Positions 36,412 through 44,313 of a DNA stretch of 64,000 nucleotides are shown one piece after another. Source of the stretch: Sphingobacterium kitahiroshimense (lineage in GTDB: Bacteria > Bacteroidota > Bacteroidia > Sphingobacteriales > Sphingobacteriaceae). Below the pieces are notes generated by a model. That model was given only the letters and a program-made list of their open reading frames with translations. It did not search any database and had not been told where the DNA came from. Location: assembly GCF_025961315.1 (NCBI RefSeq), contig NZ_JAOQNK010000001.1, positions 1,860,001-1,924,000 on the forward strand, given 5' to 3'. Every line of letters begins with the position of its first letter. Position 1 is the first letter of the stretch. A program made the translations under genes and the position numbers.

Positions 36412-37284
36412 CTATTGATACAGGGTTCCCGTATTTAACACAGGAGATGCCGCCTTTTCCCCGCAGAGTACAACCATCAAATTACTAACCATTGCTGCCT
36501 TTTTATCATTATCAAGCTCAACTATATCTTTTTCAGACAATCTTTGTAAAGCCATTTCTACCATACCAACTGCACCTTCAACAATTTTAGCACGAGCGGC
36601 AACAATCGCAGTTGCCTGCTGTCTTTGTAACATTGCTCCGGCAATTTCAGAAGCATACGCTAAATGACTGATCCGCGCCTCTTTTATAATAATACCAGCT
36701 GGAGCCAAACGATCTAATAATTCTTTTTCTAAGATATGATTAACAGTATCTCCACCTTCACGTAAAGTAATTGTTGCTTGATTATTAGGATCTATTTCTA
36801 AATTATCATAAGGAAAACTACCTGCCAAATGCCGCACAGCCGCTTCGCTTTGTGTGCGGACATATGAAGTATAATTTGTCACATCATAAGTAGCCTTATA
36901 AGTATCACCAACTTGCCAAACAATAACAGCGCCTATTTCAATAGGATTACCCATTTTATCATTTACTTTTAAAGTTTGTCCCTGTAAATTATCCGATCGT
37001 AGACTAACATTTAAAGTAGAGTACAAAGGATTAACAAAAAATAACCCATTTTCTTTTACTGTACCAATATAACTTCCAAAGAAATTCAACACACGTGAAT
37101 GATTTGGATTAATGATCATCAGACCCTTTAACAAGAACAGTGTGGTTAAAATAAATAAAATCCCCACCGCAATATACCAGGAAGAAGCTTCTGCTTGAAA
37201 GAAACATACGATTCCAAGTACAAAAAGAACAATAGCAATTAAAAGAGCTAAATAACCAGAAAGAGGTTTAATTAATTTTTCCAT
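36412..37284 (-). CDS. SPFH/band-7 domain membrane protein
   Basis: A 290-residue stomatin/flotillin-like protein. Two N-terminal hydrophobic segments (LALLIAIVLFVLGIVCFF and YIAVGILFILTTLFLLKG) anchor a band-7 domain with NPNHSRVLNFFGSYIGTVKENGLFFVNP, GAVIVWQVGDTYKATYDV and the basic/alanine-rich helix GAMLQRQQATAIVAARAKIVEGAVGM. It probably assembles as large rings in membrane microdomains. No NfeD-type partner or protease is adjacent; the partner in the operon is a ribbon-helix-helix protein. Confidence 0.92.
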   Translation of the reverse strand: MEKLIKPLSGYLALLIAIVLFVLGIVCFFQAEASSWYIAVGILFILTTLFLLKGLMIINPNHSRVLNFFGSYIGTVKENGLFFVNPLYSTLNVSLRSDNLQGQTLKVNDKMGNPIEIGAVIVWQVGDTYKATYDVTNYTSYVRTQSEAAVRHLAGSFPYDNLEIDPNNQATITLREGGDTVNHILEKELLDRLAPAGIIIKEARISHLAYASEIAGAMLQRQQATAIVAARAKIVEGAVGMVEMALQRLSEKDIVELDNDKKAAMVSNLMVVLCGEKAASPVLNTGTLYQ

Positions 37285-37296
37285 ATTTTTTTAAGT

Positions 37297-37318
37297 TTTG
37301 ATATTAGTTTGATATCAA
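37297..37318. repeat. direct and inverted TTTGATAT repeats at the SPFH promoter
   Basis: TTTGATAT occurs at 37297-37304 and again at 37308-37315, one helical turn (11 bases) apart. TTGATAT (37298-37304) is also mirrored by ATATCAA (37312-37318). The block overlaps the -7 element by a few bases and covers the expected transcription start, so it is a candidate operator, possibly for the ribbon-helix-helix protein of the same operon. Confidence 0.5.
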
Positions 37319-37346
37319 ATATATAGCATTTAGATTTCATTTCAAA
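37316..37346 (-). promoter_or_regulatory. promoter of the SPFH operon (TTTG-N19-TATATTTG)
   Basis: On the minus strand TTTG (37346-37343) is followed after exactly 19 bases by TATATTTG (37323-37316). This is the full Bacteroidota -33/-7 consensus. The start codon lies 31 bases downstream. Confidence 0.8.
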
Positions 37347-37405
37347 ATAAAATATGCCAGATCAAAAAGGATTCTTTATATTCGGCATAAATGTTTATTA
37401 TCAAG

Positions 37406-37891
37406 ATGTTTAAACAATCATTCTTACCCATTCAAAATAACGATATTGAAGTATTAATATTGGGTTCTTTACCCGGAGACAGGTCGCTTCAAGCCCAAGA
37501 ATATTATGCACATCCTCAGAATCGATTCTGGAAATTAATCCAACGGATTTTTAATATAACTGACTTTCATTCTTATTAAGAAAAATTAAATATACTGCTA
37601 GAAAATAGGATCGGTCTATGGGATGTGTGCGCACAAGCAAAAAGAAAAGGCAGTATGGATCTCGATATCCTTGAGGAAATTCCAAATGACCTCACTACAT
37701 TCTTTTCCCAGCACCCACACCTCCATACCATCATATTTAATGGACAAAAAGCACGTAAAGTATTTGATAAACACTTTAAAAAAGCGGATCAATACCAGTA
37801 TTACACACTACCAAGCACAAGTCCTGCAAATGCACAATACTCTTTAGAAAAATTACTTCTTGAATGGCAACTCATATTTAAAAAAGATTAA
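37406..37891 (+). pseudogene. DNA-deoxyinosine glycosylase gene interrupted by an in-frame TAA
   Basis: A member of the uracil-DNA-glycosylase superfamily (hypoxanthine-DNA glycosylase type). The N-terminal part has VLILGSLPGDRSLQAQEYYAHPQNRFWKLI. After a TAA at 37577-37579 the same frame continues without a gap: EKLNILLENRIGLWDVCAQA, then GSMDLDI, TIIFNGQKARKVF and the C-terminal TLPSTSPANA. No indel is needed, so one substitution (for example CAA to TAA) explains it. The intact protein would have about 160 residues from ATG 37406 (ATG 37391 is also in frame). It may be a recent null, a sequencing error or a readthrough case. Confidence 0.85.
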
Positions 37892-37935
37892 CAAATATTT
37901 ACTACAATAAAAGCTTAAAATTCATAACGAATCAT

Positions 37936-37943
37936 TATTTTTG
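37936..37943 (+). promoter_or_regulatory. -7 element of purM, 7 bases from the start codon
   Basis: TATTTTTG followed by CAGCAAC and the ATG at 37951. Confidence 0.5.
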
Positions 37944-37950
37944 CAGCAAC

Positions 37951-39129
37951 ATGTCAGATTTAAAATATAACCAAAGAGGTGTATCCGCAGGTAAAGAGGA
38001 TGTACACAATGCTATTAAGAACATCGATAAAGGATTGTATCCAAAAGCTTTTTGTAAAATCATTCCTGATATTCTAGGTGGTGATGAACAGTGGTGTAAT
38101 ATTATGCACGCTGATGGTGCAGGTACGAAATCTTCCTTGGCCTATGTTTACTGGAAAGAAACAGGTGATATATCTGTTTGGCGCGGTATTGCACAAGATG
38201 CAATCATCATGAATCTTGATGATTTACTTTGTGTAGGCGCTACCGATAATATTTTATTATCATCTACTATTGGTCGTAATAAGAATGTCATTCCAGGAGA
38301 AGTTCTTGCAGAAATTATTAATGGAACAGAAGAAATTCTAGCAGAGCTCCGTGAGATGGGTATCGGTATCTATTCAACAGGAGGTGAAACTGCAGATGTG
38401 GGCGATTTAGTACGTACTATTATTGTAGATAGTACGGTAACTTGTCGCATGAAACGTGAAGACGTCATTTCTAATCACAACATAAAACCAGGCAATGTAA
38501 TTGTTGGTTTATCCTCTTCAGGAAAAGCTAACTATGAGACAGAATATAACGGAGGAATGGGATCCAATGGATTAACTTCCGCACGTCATGATGTCTTTAA
38601 TAAAAATATTGCAGCAAAATATGCGGAAAGTTTTGACCCTGCTGTTCCATATGACTTAGTTTTTTCAGGAAGTCAAAATTTAACCGATAAAATCACAGTT
38701 GAAACTGGTGAAGAAATTACAGCAGGAAAACTAGTTCTTTCTCCAACACGTACATATGCGCCGGTAATCAAAAAAATATTAGATCTTTATCGTTCTCAAA
38801 TTGACGGAATGGTACATTGTTCAGGTGGTGCACAAACGAAAGTATTACACTTTGTTGATGCAGTACACGTTATCAAAGACAACCTCTTCCCTATCCCTCC
38901 ATTGTTTGATTTGATTCAAAAAGAATCAAATACGGATTGGAAAGAAATGTACAAAGTATTCAACATGGGACACCGCATGGAACTTTATGTACCAGAAGAA
39001 ATTGCATCAGAAATTATTGCAATCTCCGAATCTTATGGTATTCCCGCTCAAATTATTGGTCGCGTAGAAGCTGCTACTACAAAACAAGTAACAGTTAAAT
39101 CTCCTTACGGCGAGTTTATTTACGAATAA
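37951..39129 (+). CDS. purM: phosphoribosylformylglycinamidine cyclo-ligase
   Basis: Fifth step of purine synthesis (FGAM to AIR with ATP). This is the long 392-residue form seen in Bacteroidota, with YNQRGVSAGKEDVHNAIKNI, the ATP-binding HADGAGTKSSLAYVYW, AIIMNLDDLLCVGA, GIYSTGGETADVGDLVRTI and VHCSGGAQTKVLHF. Its start is supported by a promoter element 7 bases upstream. RimB/RimK genes follow after 53 bases. Confidence 0.95.
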   Translation: MSDLKYNQRGVSAGKEDVHNAIKNIDKGLYPKAFCKIIPDILGGDEQWCNIMHADGAGTKSSLAYVYWKETGDISVWRGIAQDAIIMNLDDLLCVGATDNILLSSTIGRNKNVIPGEVLAEIINGTEEILAELREMGIGIYSTGGETADVGDLVRTIIVDSTVTCRMKREDVISNHNIKPGNVIVGLSSSGKANYETEYNGGMGSNGLTSARHDVFNKNIAAKYAESFDPAVPYDLVFSGSQNLTDKITVETGEEITAGKLVLSPTRTYAPVIKKILDLYRSQIDGMVHCSGGAQTKVLHFVDAVHVIKDNLFPIPPLFDLIQKESNTDWKEMYKVFNMGHRMELYVPEEIASEIIAISESYGIPAQIIGRVEAATTKQVTVKSPYGEFIYE

Positions 39130-39182
39130 CTAAAACGTCATTAGACTTGGTATTTTATCAAGTCTAATGACTCCTTATAACC

Positions 39183-39617
39183 ATGAAAGATAAACTAATT
39201 GTGGGTTGGAAAGAATCATTAGATTTACCGGAACTTGGTATTTTTAATATTGAAGCAAAAGTAGATACAGGTGCGGGATCATCTGTTTTACATTGTGAAT
39301 CTTATGAAATCAAAATAATTGAAAATCAAAAGTGGATTATTTGCCATATTATCGTTAATTTTAAAACAAGAGAACTTCGCATATTCAAATTTCCTGTTTA
39401 TCGAGAAAAAATTGTAAAAAGTTCATTCGGTCAAAAAGAAAAGCGTTATTACATATTAACAAAAGCCAAATTATATAATCAGTTTTTCGAAATTAAATTA
39501 TCTTTTAGAAACCGTTCTTCCATGCGATATCCTATGTTACTAGGAAAAAGTTTCCTATCAAAAAGGTTTATCGTGGACGTGTCAAGATCTAACTTATCTC
39601 AAAAATCTGTTGGATAA
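39183..39617 (+). CDS. RimB-like retropepsin-type protease (putative ATP-dependent zinc protease)
   Basis: A 144-residue protein with the aspartic-protease-like motif EAKVDTGAGSSVLHC near residue 25 and a C-terminal RYPMLLGKSFLSKRFIVDV that matches the family. Members of this family sit beside rimK and, in Pseudomonas, RimB removes glutamates that RimK adds to ribosomal protein S6. Here it is 66 bases upstream of rimK. The family label zinc protease is historical; the visible D-T-G-A supports a retropepsin fold. Confidence 0.85.
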   Translation: MKDKLIVGWKESLDLPELGIFNIEAKVDTGAGSSVLHCESYEIKIIENQKWIICHIIVNFKTRELRIFKFPVYREKIVKSSFGQKEKRYYILTKAKLYNQFFEIKLSFRNRSSMRYPMLLGKSFLSKRFIVDVSRSNLSQKSVG

Positions 39618-39683
39618 AAAGAATATTCATAGACAATTGTTTATGAACCAACATTACAATTAAATCATTCTAATCATAGCAAA

Positions 39684-40616
39684 GTGAAAATCGCTGTATT
39701 ATCAACAGTTAAAAGCTTATACTCGACACGTCGATTAGTAGAAGCTGCAGAAAAACGTGGACATGAATGCGTTGTCATCGATCATAGCAAATGCTATGTA
39801 GGAATTCAACAAGGCAAACCTAGCATCCACTATAAAGGTCAAGATATTTCAGATATTGATGCAATAATTCCTCGAATTGGTGCTTCGGTTACTTTCTATG
39901 GTTCGGCCATTGTGAGGCAATTTGAGGTAATGGACGTAATTTCCGCCAATCCAAGTCAAGCAATAACACGATCACGAGACAAACTTCGTTGTATGCAAAT
40001 TTTATCTGGTGCAGGAATCGGTCTTCCCATTACTGGATTTGCCCGTACTGCATCTGATGTTGACGACCTGATTAGTATGGTCGGTGGTGCACCTTTAGTT
40101 ATTAAATTACTCGAAGGAACACAAGGAATTGGTGTAGTATTAGCTGAAACGAAGAAAGCGGCCTCCTCAGTTATAGAGGCTTTCTATGGATTAGGAAATA
40201 ATATCTTAATACAAGAATATATCAAAGAAGCGAAAGGTACAGATATTCGTGCATTTGTTGTTGGAGGAAAAGTGGTCGGTGCAATGAAAAGAACAGCCAA
40301 AGAAGGAGAGTTTAGATCTAACATCCACCGTGGGGGAACAGCAGAAATTATCAGACTTACAAAAAATGAACGTGAGACTGCTATTGCAGCTGCGGCTTCC
40401 ATGGGGTTAACAGTTTGTGGTGTTGATATGATGCCATCAGACAGAGGCCCTCTTGTACTGGAAGTAAACTCATCTCCTGGATTAGAAGGAATAGAAAAAG
40501 CAACAAAAAAAGATATTGCTGGAGAAATTATCATGTATCTCGAAAAACAGTTTGAATTAAAGAAAGCTGCCAAACCAGAGATTCGTAAAAAGAAAAAAAA
40601 GCAAAGCGATTTATAA
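39684..40616 (+). CDS. rimK: RimK-type alpha-L-glutamate ligase
   Basis: ATP-grasp ligase that adds glutamate residues to the C-terminus of ribosomal protein S6 (or makes poly-glutamate). It begins with GTG at 39684 ([22 protein letters not shown]). ATP-grasp signatures include [39 protein letters not shown], the FRSNIHRGG loop and [14 protein letters not shown]. 310 residues, of which the last 20 are Lys-rich. With the RimB-like gene upstream it forms a probable add/remove pair. Confidence 0.92.
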   Translation: MKIAVLSTVKSLYSTRRLVEAAEKRGHECVVIDHSKCYVGIQQGKPSIHYKGQDISDIDAIIPRIGASVTFYGSAIVRQFEVMDVISANPSQAITRSRDKLRCMQILSGAGIGLPITGFARTASDVDDLISMVGGAPLVIKLLEGTQGIGVVLAETKKAASSVIEAFYGLGNNILIQEYIKEAKGTDIRAFVVGGKVVGAMKRTAKEGEFRSNIHRGGTAEIIRLTKNERETAIAAAASMGLTVCGVDMMPSDRGPLVLEVNSSPGLEGIEKATKKDIAGEIIMYLEKQFELKKAAKPEIRKKKKKQSDL

Positions 40617-40619
40617 AAA

Positions 40620-40650
40620 TGAAGGTTCCTCTAAAAAAGGAACCTTTTTT
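40620..40650 (+). terminator. terminator of the rimB-rimK unit
   Basis: AAGGTTCCT (40622-40630) pairs with AGGAACCTT (40638-40646), then a T-run. Confidence 0.85.
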
Positions 40651-40770
40651 GTTTTCGAACTTCATATAATGATATGAAAAATCATCTGTTTAGAATACAA
40701 TGATAGAAAAGCCCCTAATTTCATTACCAGATTTTGACAATACTAAAACGAATAAATAGGATTATACGGT

Positions 40771-40778
40771 TACATTTG
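40771..40778 (+). promoter_or_regulatory. -7 element of the FAH-family gene
   Basis: TACATTTG, 21 bases before the ATG at 40800. Confidence 0.5.
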
Positions 40779-40799
40779 CCGATTATATTTTAAGATGCT

Positions 40800-41663
40800 A
40801 TGAAGTTATTTCGCTACGGACCACTAAATGAAGAAAAAACAGGAATTTTAATCAATGAAGTTCACTATGACACTTCCGATTTTGGAGAAGATTATGACAA
40901 TAAATTTCTCGCTAATGGTGGGCTCGAAAGATTAGAAGAGTTTGTGATAAATAACCGTACAAGCTTAAAGCCAATTCCTTCCGAAAGTCGTATCGGAACA
41001 CCACTTGCAAATCCAACTAAAATTGTATGCGTAGGACTTAATTATTCTGACCATGCAAAAGAAACTGGATTAGCTCAAGAACAAGAGCCCATATTATTTT
41101 TAAAAGCTATTTCAGCATTAAATGGCCCCTTTGATAACATTATAATTCCAAAAAACTCATACCATACAGACTGGGAGACAGAACTTGCTGTTGTGATCGG
41201 AAAAAAGGGTACACATATTTCGACAGCGGAATCAACAGATTATATCGCTGGATATGTCATGATGAATGATGTAACAGAGCGTCATTTTATGAAACATAGA
41301 GGTGGTACCTGGGATAAAGGAAAGGGCTATAATACTTTTGCTCCTTTAGGCCCCTATTTTGTAACAAAAGACGAAATTGAAGACGATGGGAATTTAAGAA
41401 TTTGGTTAAAACTCAACGGTAAATTAATGCAGGAAGGAAATACAAAAAATTTCATTACTCCTGTTAAAGAATTAATTTCCTATATTTCGGATTTCTTTGG
41501 ATTATTCCCCGGAGATATTATTTCAACCGGCTCACCTGCTGGCACAGGTATAGGACATGTACCGCAACGATTTTTAGTAGAGGGTGATGAAATTGAATAT
41601 GGAATAGAAGGTTTAGGTGTTGCTAAGAACACACTGATTAACTTCCAGAAAGAATCCAGTTAA
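40800..41663 (+). CDS. fumarylacetoacetate hydrolase family protein
   Basis: A 287-residue Mg2+-dependent C-C hydrolase or tautomerase fold. Metal and substrate signatures: IVCVGLNYSDHAKETG, the TDWETELAVVIGKKG carboxylates, GYVMMNDVTERHFM, KGYNTFAPLGPYFV and ISTGSPAGTGIGH. The N-terminal extension fits the 2,4-diketo-3-deoxy-L-fuconate hydrolase or ureidoglycolate lyase-like group, but no fucose-pathway genes are adjacent, so the substrate is open. Confidence 0.88.
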   Translation: MKLFRYGPLNEEKTGILINEVHYDTSDFGEDYDNKFLANGGLERLEEFVINNRTSLKPIPSESRIGTPLANPTKIVCVGLNYSDHAKETGLAQEQEPILFLKAISALNGPFDNIIIPKNSYHTDWETELAVVIGKKGTHISTAESTDYIAGYVMMNDVTERHFMKHRGGTWDKGKGYNTFAPLGPYFVTKDEIEDDGNLRIWLKLNGKLMQEGNTKNFITPVKELISYISDFFGLFPGDIISTGSPAGTGIGHVPQRFLVEGDEIEYGIEGLGVAKNTLINFQKESS

Positions 41664-41670
41664 AATCATT

Positions 41671-41704
41671 AAAAAAAGCACTTAAAAAATTAAGTGCTTT
41701 TTTA
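41671..41704. terminator. bidirectional terminator
   Basis: AAAAGCACTTA (41674-41684) pairs with TAAGTGCTTTT (41691-41701). Confidence 0.8.
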
Positions 41705-41719
41705 ATTTACTCTAGTAGA

Positions 41720-42394
41720 TTATTTATAATTAATTATTCCACCAGCCAATTTCTTCTCAGATTTATGTGCAGGTTTGCCATAAACTTCAATAACGCCACC
41801 CGCACGCGTTTTAGCGACAATAGAATCTTTTGCATATACCTCTGCTTGACCACCGCCATTGACCGTAACATTGGTTACATCTGTTATCAATTCTTTACCT
41901 TCATATTTACCGCCAAAATTAGACACAACATCTTGTGTGATACTTTTTCCAATAAGTGAAATTGTAGAACCTGAAGTAGGCTTAACATCTACCTTTTTAG
42001 CCTCCACATAAACAACCACTAAACCACCCTCTGCCGCGGAAACATTTAATTGATCGGCTACTATTTTCTCTTTTTCTCTATTAACGATCTTCGCTCCTTT
42101 TTTGGCAGATAAACTATTCAAAGATTGATAGTATACCTTAACACTGATATTATTTCCTTGAAGAGCATTTAAAGTATTCATTTTAATACGTAATGCACCG
42201 TTTTTGTTGATAACTTGGATATTCTCAGAATTAGCCCCTTCAGTCACAACCTCATTGGAATTGCCATGAATTAATTCAACCTGAATTTTATCTGTAACAT
42301 CTACCGAATTAAACGTACCCACGTTCTGCTTTGTCTGAGCAATTCCTAATTGCGCAATAAAAAATAAAATAGCACCTAATCCTAATTTTTTCAT
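41720..42394 (-). CDS. exported head GIN domain (DUF2807) protein
   Basis: A 224-residue protein with a signal peptide (LGAILFFIAQLGIAQ). A right-handed beta-solenoid-like DUF2807 region follows, with repeating valine and asparagine strands (NVGTFNSVDVTDKIQVELI, LNVSAAEGGLVVVYVEA, VTNVTVNGGGQAEVYAKDSI). Such proteins are abundant in Bacteroidota; their function is unknown, probably envelope-related. Confidence 0.88.
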   Translation of the reverse strand: MKKLGLGAILFFIAQLGIAQTKQNVGTFNSVDVTDKIQVELIHGNSNEVVTEGANSENIQVINKNGALRIKMNTLNALQGNNISVKVYYQSLNSLSAKKGAKIVNREKEKIVADQLNVSAAEGGLVVVYVEAKKVDVKPTSGSTISLIGKSITQDVVSNFGGKYEGKELITDVTNVTVNGGGQAEVYAKDSIVAKTRAGGVIEVYGKPAHKSEKKLAGGIINYK

Positions 42395-42503
42395 ATCAAT
42401 ATATTCTATTCGTATAACTATCCTGCAAAATATGCACCATTCCTGACTTTAAGATAAAATTTAGCAGATTTTAACAAAAATAAATAAAAAACACAGCCCC
42501 AAC

Positions 42504-42543
42504 AAAAAAGCGTACGAAGTGAAATTACCTCATACGCTTTTTA
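42504..42543 (-). terminator. terminator of the aldolase gene
   Basis: AAAAAGCGTA and TACGCTTTTT arms (42505-42514 and 42533-42542), 18-base loop with partial internal pairing. Confidence 0.7.
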
Positions 42544-42572
42544 GTACTACTTAAATGTAGACTCAATCGATA

Positions 42573-43652
42573 TTATAACTTGCTATTAACATCAATTGCA
42601 TTCAATTCTTGGAAAGCTTGTTTCAAACGTGTAACGAAAGCTTCTTCTCCCTTACGTAACCAAACGCGGGGATCGTAGTATTTTTTATTTGGAGAATCAG
42701 CTCCTTCAGGATTACCGATTTGACCTTGTAAATAATCATGGTTTTTAGCTTCATACTCGCGAACACCATCCCACATAGCCCATTGCATATCTGTATCGAT
42801 GTTCATTTTGATTGCACCATATGAAATTGCTTCTGCAATCTCCTCAGGAGTTGAGCCCGAACCACCGTGGAAAACAAAATTAACAGGTTTATCAGCAGTT
42901 AAATTAAATTTCTCGCGAATGAATTCTTGTGAGTTATGTAAAATAACAGGTTGTAATTTTACATTTCCTGGCTTATATACACCGTGTACATTACCAAAAG
43001 CTGCTGCTACAGTAAATTTATCAGACACCTTTGATAATTCTTCATAAGCATAAGCTACCTCTTCTGGTTGTGTATATAATTTCGAACTATCAACATCAGA
43101 ATTATCTACACCATCTTCTTCACCACCTGTTACACCCAATTCGATTTCAACAGTCATTCCAAGCGGCTTCATACGTGCTAAGTATTTTGCCGAAATCTCA
43201 ATATTTTCTTCAATAGGCTCTTCAGACAAATCTAACATATGAGAAGAGAATAATGGTTTACCGTGTTGTGCGAAAAACTTCTCACCAGCATCTAATAAAC
43301 CGTCGATCCAAGGTAATAATTTCTTAGCAGCATGGTCTGTATGCAAAATAACTGCAACACCATAGTGCTCTGCTAATAAATGAACGTGTTGAGCAGCAGC
43401 TACAGCACCTAGAATACATGCCTTTAATCCATCATTATTTAACGTTTTACCAGCGTAAAATTGTGCTCCACCATTTGACAATTGAATAATCACTGGTGAG
43501 TTAACCGCTTTTGCAGTTTCCATCACAGCATTAATCGAGTTTGTACCAGTTACGTTAACAGCTGGTAATGCGAATTTGTGTGTTTTTGCTAATTCAAACA
43601 ATTCTTGTACTTGATCTCCCGTCAATACACCTTTAAAATCTTTTAGGCTCAT
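42573..43652 (-). CDS. fbaA: class II fructose-bisphosphate aldolase
   Basis: Cleaves fructose 1,6-bisphosphate to triose phosphates in glycolysis, and runs in reverse for gluconeogenesis. The zinc-binding VILHTDHAAKK, ELGVTGGEEDGVD, GNVHGVYKPGN and VFHGGSGSTPEEI are class IIA signatures. At 359 residues it matches E. coli FbaA in length. It is monocistronic. Confidence 0.96.
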   Translation of the reverse strand: MSLKDFKGVLTGDQVQELFELAKTHKFALPAVNVTGTNSINAVMETAKAVNSPVIIQLSNGGAQFYAGKTLNNDGLKACILGAVAAAQHVHLLAEHYGVAVILHTDHAAKKLLPWIDGLLDAGEKFFAQHGKPLFSSHMLDLSEEPIEENIEISAKYLARMKPLGMTVEIELGVTGGEEDGVDNSDVDSSKLYTQPEEVAYAYEELSKVSDKFTVAAAFGNVHGVYKPGNVKLQPVILHNSQEFIREKFNLTADKPVNFVFHGGSGSTPEEIAEAISYGAIKMNIDTDMQWAMWDGVREYEAKNHDYLQGQIGNPEGADSPNKKYYDPRVWLRKGEEAFVTRLKQAFQELNAIDVNSKL

Positions 43653-43826
43653 ATTATAATTTGCTTTTGTTATTTATAATCTCACTATTTATGGACTAAG
43701 TTAAAAAAAAAATATTGTTCTACATAATTTATAAAGTGTACTTCTTACACTAACACAATGATCCATGCTCACTAAATAAAGAAGTTTACCCAATAGCATC
43801 TATAATTTAATATTCACCTATACGAT

Positions 43827-43858
43827 ATTGGATATCAATTACAATTTCTCTAAGTTTG
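43827..43858 (+). promoter_or_regulatory. promoter of the ArsC-like gene
   Basis: ATTG (43827-43830), 20 bases, then TAAGTTTG (43851-43858). The ATG at 43879 is 20 bases downstream, which argues against the earlier in-frame ATG at 43828. Confidence 0.6.
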
Positions 43859-43878
43859 AATTAAAATATAGAACAAAT

Positions 43879-44226
43879 ATGTTACACGTATACGGAATCA
43901 AAAACTGCAACACAGTGAAAAAAGCGATAAATTGGTTAGAAGAACATCAATTGCCTTATACATTTCACGACTATAAAAAGGAAGGCATCTCTGAAAATAA
44001 ACTCGAGGAATGGGAAAAAGAAATCAGTTGGGAAAAACTGTTGAATAAAAAAGGAACCACATGGAAAAAACTTGATGTAGAAGAACAAGCGACCGTTACA
44101 GATGCACACACCGCTAACCAAGTTCTGATCAAAAACACAAGTATGATTAAAAGACCTGTAATTGAAGGAGGAAAGCAAATTTTACTCGGTTTCGATGAAC
44201 TAGAATACGCTTCCTCTCTAAAATAA
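43879..44226 (+). CDS. ArsC/Spx-family thioredoxin-like protein (YffB type)
   Basis: A 115-residue protein of the ArsC family. It has a single N-terminal cysteine in MLHVYGIKNCNTVKKAI, YTFHDYKKEGIS and the C-terminal MIKRPVIEGGKQILLGF. The sequence resembles YffB, a glutathione-dependent thiol reductase-like protein, more than a true arsenate reductase. No ars genes are nearby. Confidence 0.88.
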   Translation: MLHVYGIKNCNTVKKAINWLEEHQLPYTFHDYKKEGISENKLEEWEKEISWEKLLNKKGTTWKKLDVEEQATVTDAHTANQVLIKNTSMIKRPVIEGGKQILLGFDELEYASSLK

Positions 44227-44313
44227 TCGTTACAATCCGACTATTTCTTCGAAAAAATTTAACAATACATCTTTTCATACTATATTTAGGCAGAACAATC
44301 CCTACAATTAAGT

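Noticed and set aside
37623..37847. Overlapping plus-strand frame in the glycosylase region
   Set aside because: It is out of frame with the glycosylase motifs, which are continuous in the other frame apart from one stop codon.
43828..43878. Earlier ATG for the ArsC-like gene
   Set aside because: The promoter -7 element (43851-43858) lies downstream of it, and the fold begins at MLHVYG.
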